Under the pieces are notes generated by a model that saw only the letters and a program-made list of their open reading frames with translations, was not told the DNA's origin and made no database searches. A stretch of 64,000 nt of DNA from Mesostigma viride (taxonomy: Eukaryota > Streptophyta > Mesostigmatophyceae > Mesostigmatales > Mesostigmataceae), in the NCBI GenBank assembly GCA_009746045.1, contig RPFO01000312.1, positions 1,498,639 to 1,562,638 of the forward strand, written 5' to 3'. Made by a program: the position numbers and the translations under genes. Within the stretch, counting starts at the first letter, position 1. Each line of letters starts with the position of its first letter. Positions 45,601 to 54,200 of the stretch are shown here, piece after piece.

Positions 45601-47697
45601 TGAAAGAGGTAGGTGTGCGAGTGCGACCCCTGCACAAGGGGTCAGATTGGGGTTCTTATTCCTTCTCATGGGCTTTGTCCACCCCTGATATTCTTATTCC
45701 TTCTCATGGGCTTTGTCCACCCCTGATATTCTTATTCCTTCTCATGGGCTTTGTCCACCCCTGATATTCTTATTCCTTCTCATGGGCTTTGTCCACCCCT
45801 GATATTGTTATTCCTTCTCATGGGCTTTGTCCACCCCTGATAGTCTTATTCCTTCTCATGGGCTTTGTCCACCCCTGATATTCTTATTCCTTCTCATGGG
45901 CTTTGTCCACCCCTGATATTCTTATTCCTTCTCATGGGCTTTGTCCACCCCTGATATTCTTATTCCTTCTCATGGGCTTTGTCCACCCCTGATATTCTTA
46001 TTCCTTCTCATGGGCTTTGTCCACCCCTGATATTGTTATTCCTTCTCATGGGCTTTGTCCACCCCTGATAGTCTTATTCCTTCTCATGGGCTTTGTCCAC
46101 CCCTGATATTCTTATTCCTTCTCATGGGCTTTGTCCACCCCTGATATTCTTATTCCTTCTCATGGGCTTTGTCCACCCCTGATATTCTTATTCCTTCTCA
46201 TGGGCTTTGTCCACCCCTGATATTCTTATTCCTTCTCATGGGCTTTGTCCACCCCTGATATTCTTATTCCTTCTCATGGGCTTTGTCCACCCCTGATAGT
46301 CTTATTCCTTCTCATGGGCTTTGTCCACCCCTGATATTCTTATTCCTTCTCATGGGCTTTGTCCACCCCTGATATTCTTATTCCTTCTCATGGGCTCTGT
46401 CCACCCCTGATATTGTTATTCCTTCTCATGGGCTTTGTCCACCCCTGATATTCTTATTCCTTCTCATGGGCTTTGTCCACCCCTGATAGTCTTATTCCTT
46501 CTCATGGGCTTTGTCCACCCCTGATATTCTTATTCCTTCTCATGGGCTTTGTCCACCCCTGATAGTCTTATTCCTTCTCATGGGCTTTGTCCACCCCTGA
46601 TAGTCTTATTCCTTCTCATGGGCTTTGTCCACCCCTGATAGTCTTATTCCTTCTCATGGGCTTTATCCACCCCTGATATTCGTGCTTCAGCTTCTGCCCG
46701 CAAGGGGAGCATGGCAGGATATCAATGGGACAACCAGCGCAGGCCAGAAATTGGGAGAATCCGGACCATGGTAGCTCGGGCCTGCTGTAATCTTATCCGC
46801 ATTTGTCGAGTCGTTCAGGATGATGGAAATGAATGGAGGTGGAAATGTATTATATACACCTCGTTCCTCTCTTATGCCCTGCGCGTCATCTTGACCCCCT
46901 TGCCCTCGCAACAGGGACGTGGTGTCATCTATCCATCTTCTCATTTGCTATTCTGCACCTCGTTACTCCCCCTTGTGCTATCGGCAGGGACGTGGCATGA
47001 TGTATCCACCTCCTCGTGCCTTCTTTTGTGCAGCTGTACCCTACCTTCCCCTCCCGACAGGAACACGTCATCATGTACACACCACCTCATTCCTCTCTTG
47101 TGACCCACTCACTACTCCCCCCTCCCCTCCCGACAGGAACATGGCGCGCAAGCCGGACAGCGAGGAGGCGTACGTGCGCGCGCTGGAGGACATGAGCATC
47201 ATCAACGGCCTCGAGTGCAAGATCTCCTGCTCCACGTCAAAGGTGAGGAGCGGTCGAGTGCAACATATCCTGCTCCGCTGCAAAGCCACCGCCTCTTCAG
47301 GGCAGGGCTATGGGTACCTGCTAGTGTTTGGTGCGGACATGGACGAGTGTGTGATAGTGATGGGCCAACCGGATCTTCAATCTAATGCCTCCCGATGGCA
47401 GTACATTAGTCCATCAGTGAACCAACAGCAGACAATTTTATGGATAGAGTAAATGCGTTTTGGGTGCCTCCTTGTGGTCCTCCCTTACCTGCTTCCCTTC
47501 CCTCCTTGTCCCCCCCGCAGGTCTCGTACGTGCTCGACACTGAAGACGTCTTGCTGCGGCACCGCCGGAAGCGCGCAACGAGCGGCCGTAAGCAGCACCG
47601 TAGAGGTGCCAAGCCCGCCAAGGTGGATATCACCGTCAAGAAGTTCACCGAGTGGGTTGAACGGCGCGTGCGCGAGGTTGAGCTGGAACCGTCATGA
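24132..47697 (+). CDS. SIN3: SIN3 family transcriptional co-repressor scaffold, 23 exons
   Basis: Exons: 24132-24202, 24359-24514, 24673-24871, 26117-26215, 26485-26679, 27089-27356, 27953-28092, 28657-28732, 29971-30236, 31537-31691, 32205-32332, 34427-34584, 35408-35504, 36196-36542, 37307-37381, 37914-38635, 39151-40527, 40907-41028, 41382-41520, 44430-44579, 45132-45301, 47137-47242, 47521-47697. The product is about 1797 aa. PAH1 is residues 39-108 ([23 protein letters not shown]), PAH2 129-196 and PAH3 about 335-400 ([12 protein letters not shown]). The HDAC-interaction domain spans about 478-637 ([43 protein letters not shown]). Exons 18-23 form the SIN3 C-terminal domain ([14 protein letters not shown]). 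Residues 786-1490 are a large acidic, then Gly/Ala-rich, disordered insert. SIN3 is the scaffold for class I histone deacetylases in the nucleus. All phases agree except exon 16, which is one base short. Confidence 0.93.
25150..25330 (+). repeat. 21-bp minisatellite in SIN3 intron 3
   Basis: Eight units of about 21 bp containing CTAGTATCTG followed by CCCCCTACTCA or CGCCCTACTGA. Confidence 0.93.
27440..27660 (+). repeat. ~39-bp minisatellite in SIN3 intron 6
   Basis: Five to six units with GTAAGCTGGTGG, then TTTGATCTGGTGGTCGAAG. Every unit carries GTAAGC, a donor-like hexamer. Confidence 0.88.
28757..29052 (+). repeat. (CTA)n/(CTG) trinucleotide array in SIN3 intron 8
   Basis: About 97 trinucleotides, mostly ACT with periodic GCT substitutions and rare AGT/AAT. 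It sits between two copies of the exon 8 donor junction. Confidence 0.95.
29326..29358 (+). repeat. Poly-G run in SIN3 intron 8
   Basis: About 30 consecutive G residues on the sense strand with flanking GGGCG. Confidence 0.95.
30250..31030 (+). repeat. Pyrimidine-only (CCT/CTCCC)n tract in SIN3 intron 9
   Basis: Nearly 780 bp of C and T only on the sense strand, with blocks of (CCT)n, (CTCCC)n, short (CCG)n patches and (CCCACT)n. It begins 14 bases after the exon 9 donor. Long ORFs of Pro, Leu, Ser, Gly, Glu or Arg in six frames here are artefacts. Confidence 0.97.
31271..31528 (+). repeat. ~129-bp direct duplication in SIN3 intron 9
   Basis: Two adjacent copies starting near 31271 and 31400, each with CCCCTTGTTCCTTTTCTCAT, then CAGCCATGAAG or TAGCCATGAAG, and each ending in CATGCATGCATG just upstream of the exon 10 acceptor at 31536. 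Confidence 0.85.
32649..34165 (+). repeat. 46-bp minisatellite, about 33 units, SIN3 intron 11
   Basis: The unit reads TGATCCAGGCATC[A/G/C], then TTATCTATGCTTTTATCACC, then TGTCTTACTACA. Variants alternate CCAGGC with TCTATG, and CTTTTA with CTTGTA. First and second units start at 32649 and 32695. The array makes up most of the 2.1-kb intron. Confidence 0.97.
36058..36150 (+). repeat. Degenerate telomere-like CCCTAAA/CCCCAAA repeats in SIN3 intron 13
   Basis: Irregular 6-8-mers such as CCCTAAA, CCCCAAA, CCCAAA, CCTAAA and CCCTACA. They resemble plant-type telomeric DNA (CCCTAAA), decayed. They lie 45 bp upstream of the exon 14 acceptor and act as its C/A-rich leader. Confidence 0.8.
37745..37893 (+). 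repeat. (CCCA)n array and poly-C run before the exon 16 acceptor of SIN3
   Basis: About 29 CCCA units (37748-37863) followed by a poly-C run (37873-37894), CTCTCTCTTCTGTGTTCCAG and exon 16 at 37914. The same unit, in the same transcriptional orientation, precedes an acceptor in the zinc-finger gene at 6775. Confidence 0.96.
40553..40650 (+). mobile_element. LINE 3'-end fragment (CACGTG stem-loop family) in SIN3 intron 17
   Basis: Contains TCGAAGGTTCC, then the hairpin CACGTGTCGCAGTCACGTG (40613-40631), then a short AT-rich tail. A related fragment is at 41885-41955 (GTTGAAGGTTCC, then CATGTGACGCAGTCTACGTG, then ATTCAATTAATG). Confidence 0.55.
41885..41955 (+). mobile_element. LINE 3'-end fragment, second copy, SIN3 intron 19
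   Basis: Same layout as the fragment at 40553, with a mutated stem (CATGTGAC/GTCTACGTG). Only the last tens of bases of the element remain. Confidence 0.5.
41981..42587 (+). repeat. Four-block heptamer array, SIN3 intron 19
   Basis: Strictly 7-bp periodic blocks in order: GTCAGGG x42 (41981-42274), GTCCGGG x25 (42275-42449), a 5-bp slip GTCGG, GTTCGGG x16 (42455-42566), then GTTTGGG x2 plus a partial (from 42567). Apparent GSGVRGQ proteins are artefacts. Confidence 0.97.
43120..43612 (+). mobile_element. 5'-truncated LINE with ORF2 C-terminus, SIN3 intron 19
   Basis: Begins with the ORF2 C-terminal region ([12 protein letters not shown]) homologous to 13.7 kb and 48.4 kb. It ends with CCCACTGAGGACTTATG, the perfect hairpin CACGTGACGCAGTCACGTG (43582-43600) and the tail ATTAATTAATTATTA. 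It is in the sense orientation relative to SIN3. Confidence 0.8.
43725..44075 (+). repeat. CT-rich minisatellite in SIN3 intron 19
   Basis: About 17 units of 19-20 bp built on CCCCCTCAACCTTCTCT, later CCCTCCCAACCTTCTCT. Sense-strand pyrimidine-rich, in the 3' part of the intron. Confidence 0.88.
45650..46682 (+). repeat. 38-bp minisatellite, about 27 units, SIN3 intron 21
   Basis: The unit reads GATATTCTTATTCCTTCTCA then TGGGCTTTGTCCACCCCT, with variants TAGTCTTA and TATTGTTA. Very homogeneous, so probably recent expansion. Confidence 0.97.
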
Positions 47698-47841
47698 GAC
47701 TCCACATGGCGGTTGTCAGCTCCTTTTCCTAGCCGGAAATGCCTGGGCCTGACGGAAATGGCTGTTGACGAAAGGGAAATGCTTAGAATGGCATGCGATT
47801 CACATGAGGGTTTGCTTGTCGCTGTAGTGAGGCGGCCCATT

Positions 47842-47935
47842 TATTAATTAGTTTACACGTAGACGGCATCACATCAAGGAGACAACCAGCGCAGGATCAT
47901 AAGTCCTCAGTGGGAAAAGAAATGGAAGATGGAGG
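47842..47935 (-). mobile_element. LINE 3'-end fragment, minus strand
   Basis: On the minus strand it has CCCACTGAGGACTTATG, as at 43562 and 54603, and ends in a TTAATTAA-type tail at 47842. It lies just downstream of the SIN3 stop codon (47697). Confidence 0.5.
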
Positions 47936-48179
47936 CGGCCCATGCTTTAGGTGTACGGCATGGATCTATGTACTTTATTCACAGGCGGGGTGGCTGCTAT
48001 TGAGTAATTTTTTTTTCGGGACCGCACCGAAACCCATATAAAGGCAGATGGGTACCGTGGAACAGCTGAACATAACTGGGTCTTGGCGAGGGCCTGCAGA
48101 ATGCAGTCATATAGCTTCACTCAGCAGCAGGAATAAAATATCGTTTTGCCGTGTCAAAATGAACATGATTCAATATTGA

Positions 48180-48925
48180 TATTGACGGTTGAAGCACGAG
48201 TGAGTGACGTGCCCCAGTATAGGGGGCAGACACTTACGTACGGGGCCGAGACGTGGACCCTCACAGCCGACCTTGCCATAAAGCTGGACGGCGCGGTCAC
48301 CAACATGCTGCGATCCATTTTTCGTGTAGGATACGCTGCTCATGTTCGCAATGAGGACCTGTACCTCGGCATGCCATATATCAAGGAGACAACATATATC
48401 ACAAGCACCATTAAGCAGCGGCGCCTGCAGCTAGTAGGGCACTTAGCTCGCACCAACCAGGTAGACACATCACGTGGCCCCCCCGCGGGACTGCGCCCAG
48501 CTCAGCCTGGCCAGCACCTCCTTACGTGGGCCGGGCCCCGCAATGCTCGACGCCGCAAGGCCCGCACCTTCAAAGAACAGCTAGTAGAGGACATGGGGGG
48601 CCTCATTCAGAATTTAGCCACGCCCTGCCTCTAATGGTACCCCCATGGATGATGCATTAAGAATTAGCTCAGCCCTGCCTATACAGAGAGTCACTCTCTG
48701 ATGAGAAGCCATGCCCTAGCTCTTGTATAGCCATGATGATCTTCCCCCCCCATGACAGGCTCCCCTTAGTTGGGTTGAGCTTGAGACTCTGGGGGGTGCA
48801 GGTGCCCTTGGTGCACCTTGAGCAAGTGTCGTTTACATTCCCACCCTTGAAGGAAGTAGCTTAGAATGTATGAAAAGCCATATGCCCCTTCTCTGGGATT
48901 AAGTAATTAATTAATTAAAACACGT
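48180..48925 (+). mobile_element. 5'-truncated LINE with ORF2 C-terminus
   Basis: One open frame from about 48185 to 48634 carries TYGAETWTLTADLAIKLDGA, GHLARTNQVDTS and a stop. It is homologous to the region after the RT domain at 14029-13622. The following 270 bp form the 3' UTR, ending at a TAATTAATTAATTAA tail (48904-48918). The tail is shared head-on with the next, minus-strand element. Confidence 0.82.
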
Positions 48926-50868
48926 GCTCCCGTTGGGGAGTCACGGAGCACCGAAGTGCTTTTAATCCCTGCATGTGTGTGCACAACAGGAGAAAGGGCA
49001 GAGACCCCCAGTCCCCTTCATGCGAAAGGCATGCCACAGCTGCATTCGGGCGCGTTACCTAAACGGACACGCTAGCGCTAACGATCCGGCAACCTGTGGG
49101 TGCAATAAGACCCATGTGAGCATATCATAACAAGGAGCGTGGGCAAGTAATCTGATCGAAGCCAGGGCGTAGCATGGCTGTACAAGGACTAAGCTAAGGC
49201 TATGGCTGGGTGTGTACCGTGCGTTAGCGGTGCACGTGGCTAGGTATGGTGGCACAGCTAGGCAAACATTCTAAGCATGGCTGCCATGGCGGCAGTGACT
49301 ACCAATGATTCCAAGCTAGGGCTACAAGCTATTCTAGCCCGCTGGGGGCGTCCACATCTTGTGGTTGATCATCAGGTCCCCGCCCCTCCAGTACACCTTG
49401 GGCTTCTTAGGGTCCTGCTTGTGACGGAGGTATTCAGGCCACAGGTCACGTCGCTGCTGCTGCTGAGCGGGGGTCAGGTCGTCGTCCAGCGTCCAGGTGA
49501 GGTCGTGCAACCGCTTGCGACGAGAGAGGAACCGCTGCTTGTCCTCACGGGAGGGGAAGGTGAGCAGGACTGGTGGGGGAGCCGCCTTGTCCCGTGAGTG
49601 GGGAAGGCGGTGGCACCCACGCAGTTCTACCTCACCTACCAGGCCCATGAGGGTAAGTAAGGAGCTGGTCCTTAAGCTCGTCGGCAAGGGAGGTTGACGT
49701 CTCACCTGGCTTCTGGGGGAAGCGACGCAGCACCACCCGGCAGTCGCGGCGGGCGCGGTCGGTGGCCTCCCGTTGCTGAGCCTGGCGAAGGTCTTCCAGC
49801 TCCTGGAGCTTCGTAGCGATGGCGTCGGTGGTGGAGGCGGTCGCTGTCCGCAGCAGGTCCGCATAGGAGAGGGGCGGGAGGTCACCGGCGTCCAGCCGGG
49901 GTGGCTGGGATGCGATGGTGGCCGTCTGCTCCGCTATCTTTGGGACCTGTGAGGCCAGGGCCTCGGTGTGGGCGGTAATGGCTTCAAGCTTCTTCATGAG
50001 CACGCCGCACTTGCCCTCCACCTGGTTAAGGCGAGAGACAAGTGCAGCGTGCGTCTCAGATGCCTGCGCCGCGGTGTGCAGCGTCGTGAACTGGGGCTGG
50101 AGCTTGTGGACGACCTTGGTTTCCACGTTGGAGACCCGGGCCTCCACCGTGTTGAGCGTCGTGTTCAGCAAGGTCAGCTTCTCGGCCAACGGCCAGGTCA
50201 CGTGCTCCTCCAGCACTGCTCGGATGTCATCCTTGCAGAGGGAGGAAGCCGATGTCGGGCTGTCGGCCGCGCAGGCTGGGCTGAGGCGCGGATCTTGGCG
50301 TCAATTTTGGCCATAGGTAGCTGGTAGAAGCTGCACAGGATGGCGAGGCGGTGGTTGAGCTCTCCCCTGGTAAAAAACCTCTCCAGGTGCTCGTCGGGGA
50401 CGGGCCCCATGGCCCCATGGAGCTTGCGTTCCTTTGCCAAGAAACGCACTATTTCCGCGCATTCTTCTGTGGACAGCTCTAGCCAGTGCTGAAAAGAAAA
50501 GCGGTCGTAATCAGGTAGCTACTTTCGCCATTTGTGTTCGTGGCAGGGTTTCTTGGGCTCAGGCGAGGCGCTTGGCGATGTGTTTGCTGGCGATGTTGCG
50601 AGCCCAGGCGGCTGGGCAAGGACGATGGCGAGTGGGTTGGGCTGGGAGCCGGAAAGCTCCTTTTCCAAACCCCGTTTTGCTTTTGGGGTCGTCATAGCTG
50701 CTTGTCACGTGCGTAACTTTGGCAATACTGCGTTTCAGCCGTAACCGATTATACTGGCATGTGCGTCTCAATAAAGCGCATCGAATGCAAGTGGTCTGAC
50801 CGAATTTGGGGCTCAGACGCAAAAGATCTGAGCTCCGCCGTCATGCAGCCATACCGCCGTCATCCACT
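48915..50868 (-). mobile_element. ORF1-only LINE derivative, copy 2
   Basis: Minus strand. The 5' end is near 50868. ORF1 is spread over three frames: an N-terminal part with LNHRLAILCS (about 50449-50210), a coiled coil with NTVEARVSNVETKV (50216-49632), and the C-terminal domain with TPAQQQQRRDLWPEYLRHKQ (about 49700-49334). Only about 370 bp then separate ORF1 from the 3' end, whose stem-loop CTCCC-CAAC-GGGAG has its complement at 48927-48940. No ORF2 is present. Confidence 0.78.
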
Positions 50869-50873
50869 CATTG

Positions 50874-50943
50874 TTTTAATCCTCTGGGATATGTGCTACA
50901 TATACTCCCAACGGAGTTATGTTCCTAATTAATTCATTAATTA
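50874..50943 (+). mobile_element. LINE 3' end with terminal stem-loop
   Basis: GGGATATGTGCTACATAT, then ACTCC-CAAC-GGAGT (50904-50917), then the tail CCTAATTAATTCATTAATTA. Only about 70 bp remain; the next element begins directly at the tail. Confidence 0.7.
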
Positions 50944-51402
50944 ATGGGGGGCCTAGGCCTCTCCGTGATTTGGACCAAGATGATGGACAAGGCCATGGCC
51001 AAGTGGGCCCAGGTCATAGAGGACAACGAACCCCCTCCCGTGGGGAAGCGCTCGCGTTTGCAAACACGCGGGAAGCACGCTAGACAGGACCCCTAGGGTA
51101 GAGAGCTTAGAATAAAGTTGGCTTGATGTTGTAGATAGATTAGACCGGTAGGATTGTGTGTCACATCCATCCAATGATCCATCCATCCATCCATCCATCC
51201 ATCCATCCATCCATCCATCCATCCATCCATCCATCCATCCATCCATCCATCCATCCATCCATCCATCGATCCATCCATCCATCCATCCATCCATCCATCC
51301 ATCCATCCATCCATCCATCCATCCATCCATCCATCCATCCATCCATCCATCTATCCATCCGGGTTAATGCTCCGTGACTCCCCAACGGGAGGACGAGTTT
51401 AA
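50944..51402 (+). mobile_element. 5'-truncated LINE with (ATCC)n in its 3' UTR
   Basis: Starts with a 50-codon open frame ([10 protein letters not shown] to ARQDP-stop, 50944-51096) that looks like the end of a LINE ORF. It continues with GATTAGACCGGTAGGA, an (ATCC)n array (51166-51360), the stem-loop CTCCC-CAAC-GGGAG (51378-51391) and a TTAA tail. The tail is interrupted by the piggyBac-like element and resumes at 53093. Confidence 0.78.
51166..51360. repeat. (ATCC)n microsatellite
   Basis: About 48 ATCC units with isolated substitutions. Homologous in position to the 830-bp (GGAT)n array at 18787. Confidence 0.97.
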
Positions 51403-53092
51403 CCCCTAAATGGTCTTGCGGCCGATTTTCCGCCAAAAATCGAGTTCCAGCCGATGCATCGGCCCCTTCTCGGGCGACCAAATGCCGCGAAAACTATTGA
51501 GAATTAGGAAAAGTTTAGCTGAGAAGATCGAAAGTTTATAAAATACTCTAAAGCATGGTATATGGGTTTGCATACTTCTGACAAAGTTATAGAGGTGTTC
51601 TGGCCGGTCAAAGTACAAGGGGTCAGGGTACTTTTTCACGTACAACGTGCATTCCGGAAAACGACGACCTGGCCATGGCGGCTTGCGCCCACGCATGGCA
51701 TTTACGTTTTCGTTCGAATTTTCTGACCAAACTTAGGATATTGATTTTATACGTCCTAAAGATCATACAGGCCAATTTTTGGTTCGCGGGAATGCCATTT
51801 GATAGGTGTCGGCAGCGTTCTTGCTGGAAAAAACTGCGATCAGGCCGGACGATAGAAACGTTGACAGCAATACCTTTCCGGCGTATTTTAAAGGATATAT
51901 CGGTTTCTTTATACTTTTTTATGATACATAGTAGTCGTAAACGTGCGAGGGTGGCCAGAAATCGCCGAATCCAGCGACCATGCTGCACAACTTTGGTGTG
52001 CCGAAATGCGCCATTTTGCGGCCACCGCCTGGGCCAAGGTAACGCCATCCATGCCTGGTAAAGCTTGAGCATCGTCTTCCTATCGATGTTTGACGTTTAT
52101 ATATAAGTTCTAGCTTGTGTAGCACATTCTTTTTGCATTATTCATGCTCTTTCTTGACCCTGGCCTGGCCCCTTTCTAAAACACCCTTCTTAGATGCTTC
52201 CCTCAGTCAGTTGACCTGCCACAGGGTGATGGTGATAAGTTTTAGAGGCTGTATTGGTTTGAATACCTCCATATATGTTTGTTATACATTTCCCATACAC
52301 ATATTGCATGAGTGTGAGGCAGTTGGCTGGTCGCTGTGGCATCATCAAGCACGTAACTGGTGAGTAAAAGCTTCCCATTGACAGCATGTGCCACCAGGTG
52401 TGCTGGCCATCACCTGGCAAGCTATAGCAGCTTAGGCCTAGTTTATCCTTGCTAGGGCAGGCTGAAATAGGCTCAACATCACTAGTTTGTTGGTGGCTGC
52501 CTCCTAGAATGCATGCCTTGCGTAGGGTATCCGTACCACGTTACCTACGTGCATGGACAAGGTAGCACCTGCACATAGGTGCCATGTAAGGGCAGTGTGA
52601 TGATGCAGTTATGTTTCCCCATCATTGTGGAAGGGAAATGTATTGTTTGGCATGGTTGGTGGCTATATTAGTAGGTAGTATGCCCACCCCTACCCCCTTG
52701 GTTGCTTTTTACCAACGGTACCCCTATGGGCTGTACTGGGTGTAACTGCTGGTATACCCACCCAAATGATGACCCCAATGGCTCAAACTGTTCAGCAACT
52801 AATTGTTTATCATCCCTGAAGTGGTAGGTGCCTAGGTCTTAAAACATAATTCAAAGTGCACATTCTACCAAAAATGAAAACGCGCGTCTTGACCCCCCTG
52901 ACTTTGACGGCAGTTATACATGGCCTACCCTGCATATATGTGAGGTTGTGATATACCAACCCGAAGGGCAACTCATGGACATGCTTGGCCCCCAAGGACA
53001 GCCATTGGATATGGGTAGGTTGGATGGCATCTGGTTTGCAAAATTGTGAAGATCCAGCCGATTTATCGGCAGGATCTCAGACCATTTAGGGG
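51403..53092. mobile_element. piggyBac-like TTAA element, probably non-autonomous
   Basis: 1690 bp bounded by CCCCTAAATGGTCT at 51403 and its complement ending at 53092, with TTAA at 51399-51402 and 53093-53096. Removing it and one TTAA restores the LINE tail ACGAGTTTAATTAATTAA. TTAA duplication with a CCC-starting TIR is the hallmark of piggyBac-type elements. A subterminal GCCGAT/ATCGGC palindrome follows both ends. Open frames inside (for example 51623-52072 minus) show no transposase motif I recognise. Confidence 0.85.
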
Positions 53093-53112
53093 TTAATTAA
53101 TTAATAGGGGGC

Positions 53113-53827
53113 TGTAACAAGCAAAAATGATTTGTTGTTACATCCTTTGTTTTGTGAACGTTTGGCTTTTATTCGAGGACTTTTGGATCAGTATTGAGAA
53201 AGTTATGAGGTTTCCAAGAAGGCGGTACTTGAAACTTGTACTTTGTCAACCGACTGTTAGAAGCCCTTATTGGTCGCACGTGGCCTGATCCACGTGGGGT
53301 TGTAGTTTGTTGGTCGGTACTACCAAGTCTTAAATGCTCTTTTGGGATTTTATTAGTGCTTACTACAGATTCAGGATCTCATGTCTAGATTCTGCCAGGC
53401 TGTGTGTGGTGTTGGAATGTTTTGTGTGACTAGGATGGATACGAAGATCTTGTTTAGAATTCCATGATTTTGATTGGCTAAGGTTGAGGCATGCTCGACA
53501 AACACGTCGATATCAAGGACGTGGGGTCGCCATTGTTGACACGTTGGTTTTGATTGATGGTCTAATAAAGCTTGTCTTTGTTGCCCATCATTCATAAGAG
53601 CCCTTTGATACTAGACTGGTTTCAGTTCCACAGAAGAAGACGTCCAGGGCACAAGCTTGTCTTTGTGTCTACAAGGGGTGTGGTTCCCTAAATCACGTGC
53701 TGTGGAATCTCCATCAGTCAATGTTGCTTGGATACTTGAAGATCTGTGACTCAAGAAGGCAACCCAGGTAAAAGATCTTTCATATTTGGACATTGGATGA
53801 TGCTGATGATCATTTTTAGTCGTTACA
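53113..53827 (+). mobile_element. LTR of an LTR retrotransposon
   Basis: 715 bp starting TGTAAC and ending GTTACA (perfect 6-bp terminal inverted repeat, TG...CA), with AATAAA near 53562. It is followed at once by a primer-binding site. The second LTR is not in the window. It directly follows a LINE tail at 53100. Confidence 0.72.
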
Positions 53828-54200
53828 TTGGTATCGGAGGATCTCTACTTCGGTGTTTCTCTTGTTGAGTCGTAACCTTCCGGGTAGTACAAATTATGTT
53901 GAAAAGATGTCTACCATCCGGGAAGAATCATGGAGTTGCGGAAAACTTACAGTGATACAGAGAGAGATCGACACATCCTTATGTGACTGTCTAGCTCTTT
54001 ATCACTGGAAGTCAGCCGTAACCGTTGTTTCTACTAGGTAGACGATCGCGACCCCATGTGGTTGTATGAGTAGTTCAAAGACACAATCACCTTTACCCCC
54101 TAGTGATCCAGGTGCCGGCAGGAGATCCATCTTCATCTTTTCCACCTATCACTTAGTAGGGAAGGTGCTGAGCCGCCTGAGCGAACTATCCATACTCTTA
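53828..54200 (+). mobile_element. Primer-binding site and start of internal region, truncated
   Basis: TTGGTATCGGAGGATC at 53828 closely follows the TGGTATCAGAGC site used by many plant LTR elements with initiator-Met tRNA. A possible gag start ATG at 53908 gives about 44 codons and a stop. No protease, RT or integrase follows, so the element is truncated or deleted; its right limit is uncertain. Confidence 0.6.

Noticed and set aside
51623-52072. ORF inside the piggyBac-like element as transposase
   Set aside because: It has no recognisable catalytic or zinc-finger pattern and is overlapped by an equally open frame on the other strand.
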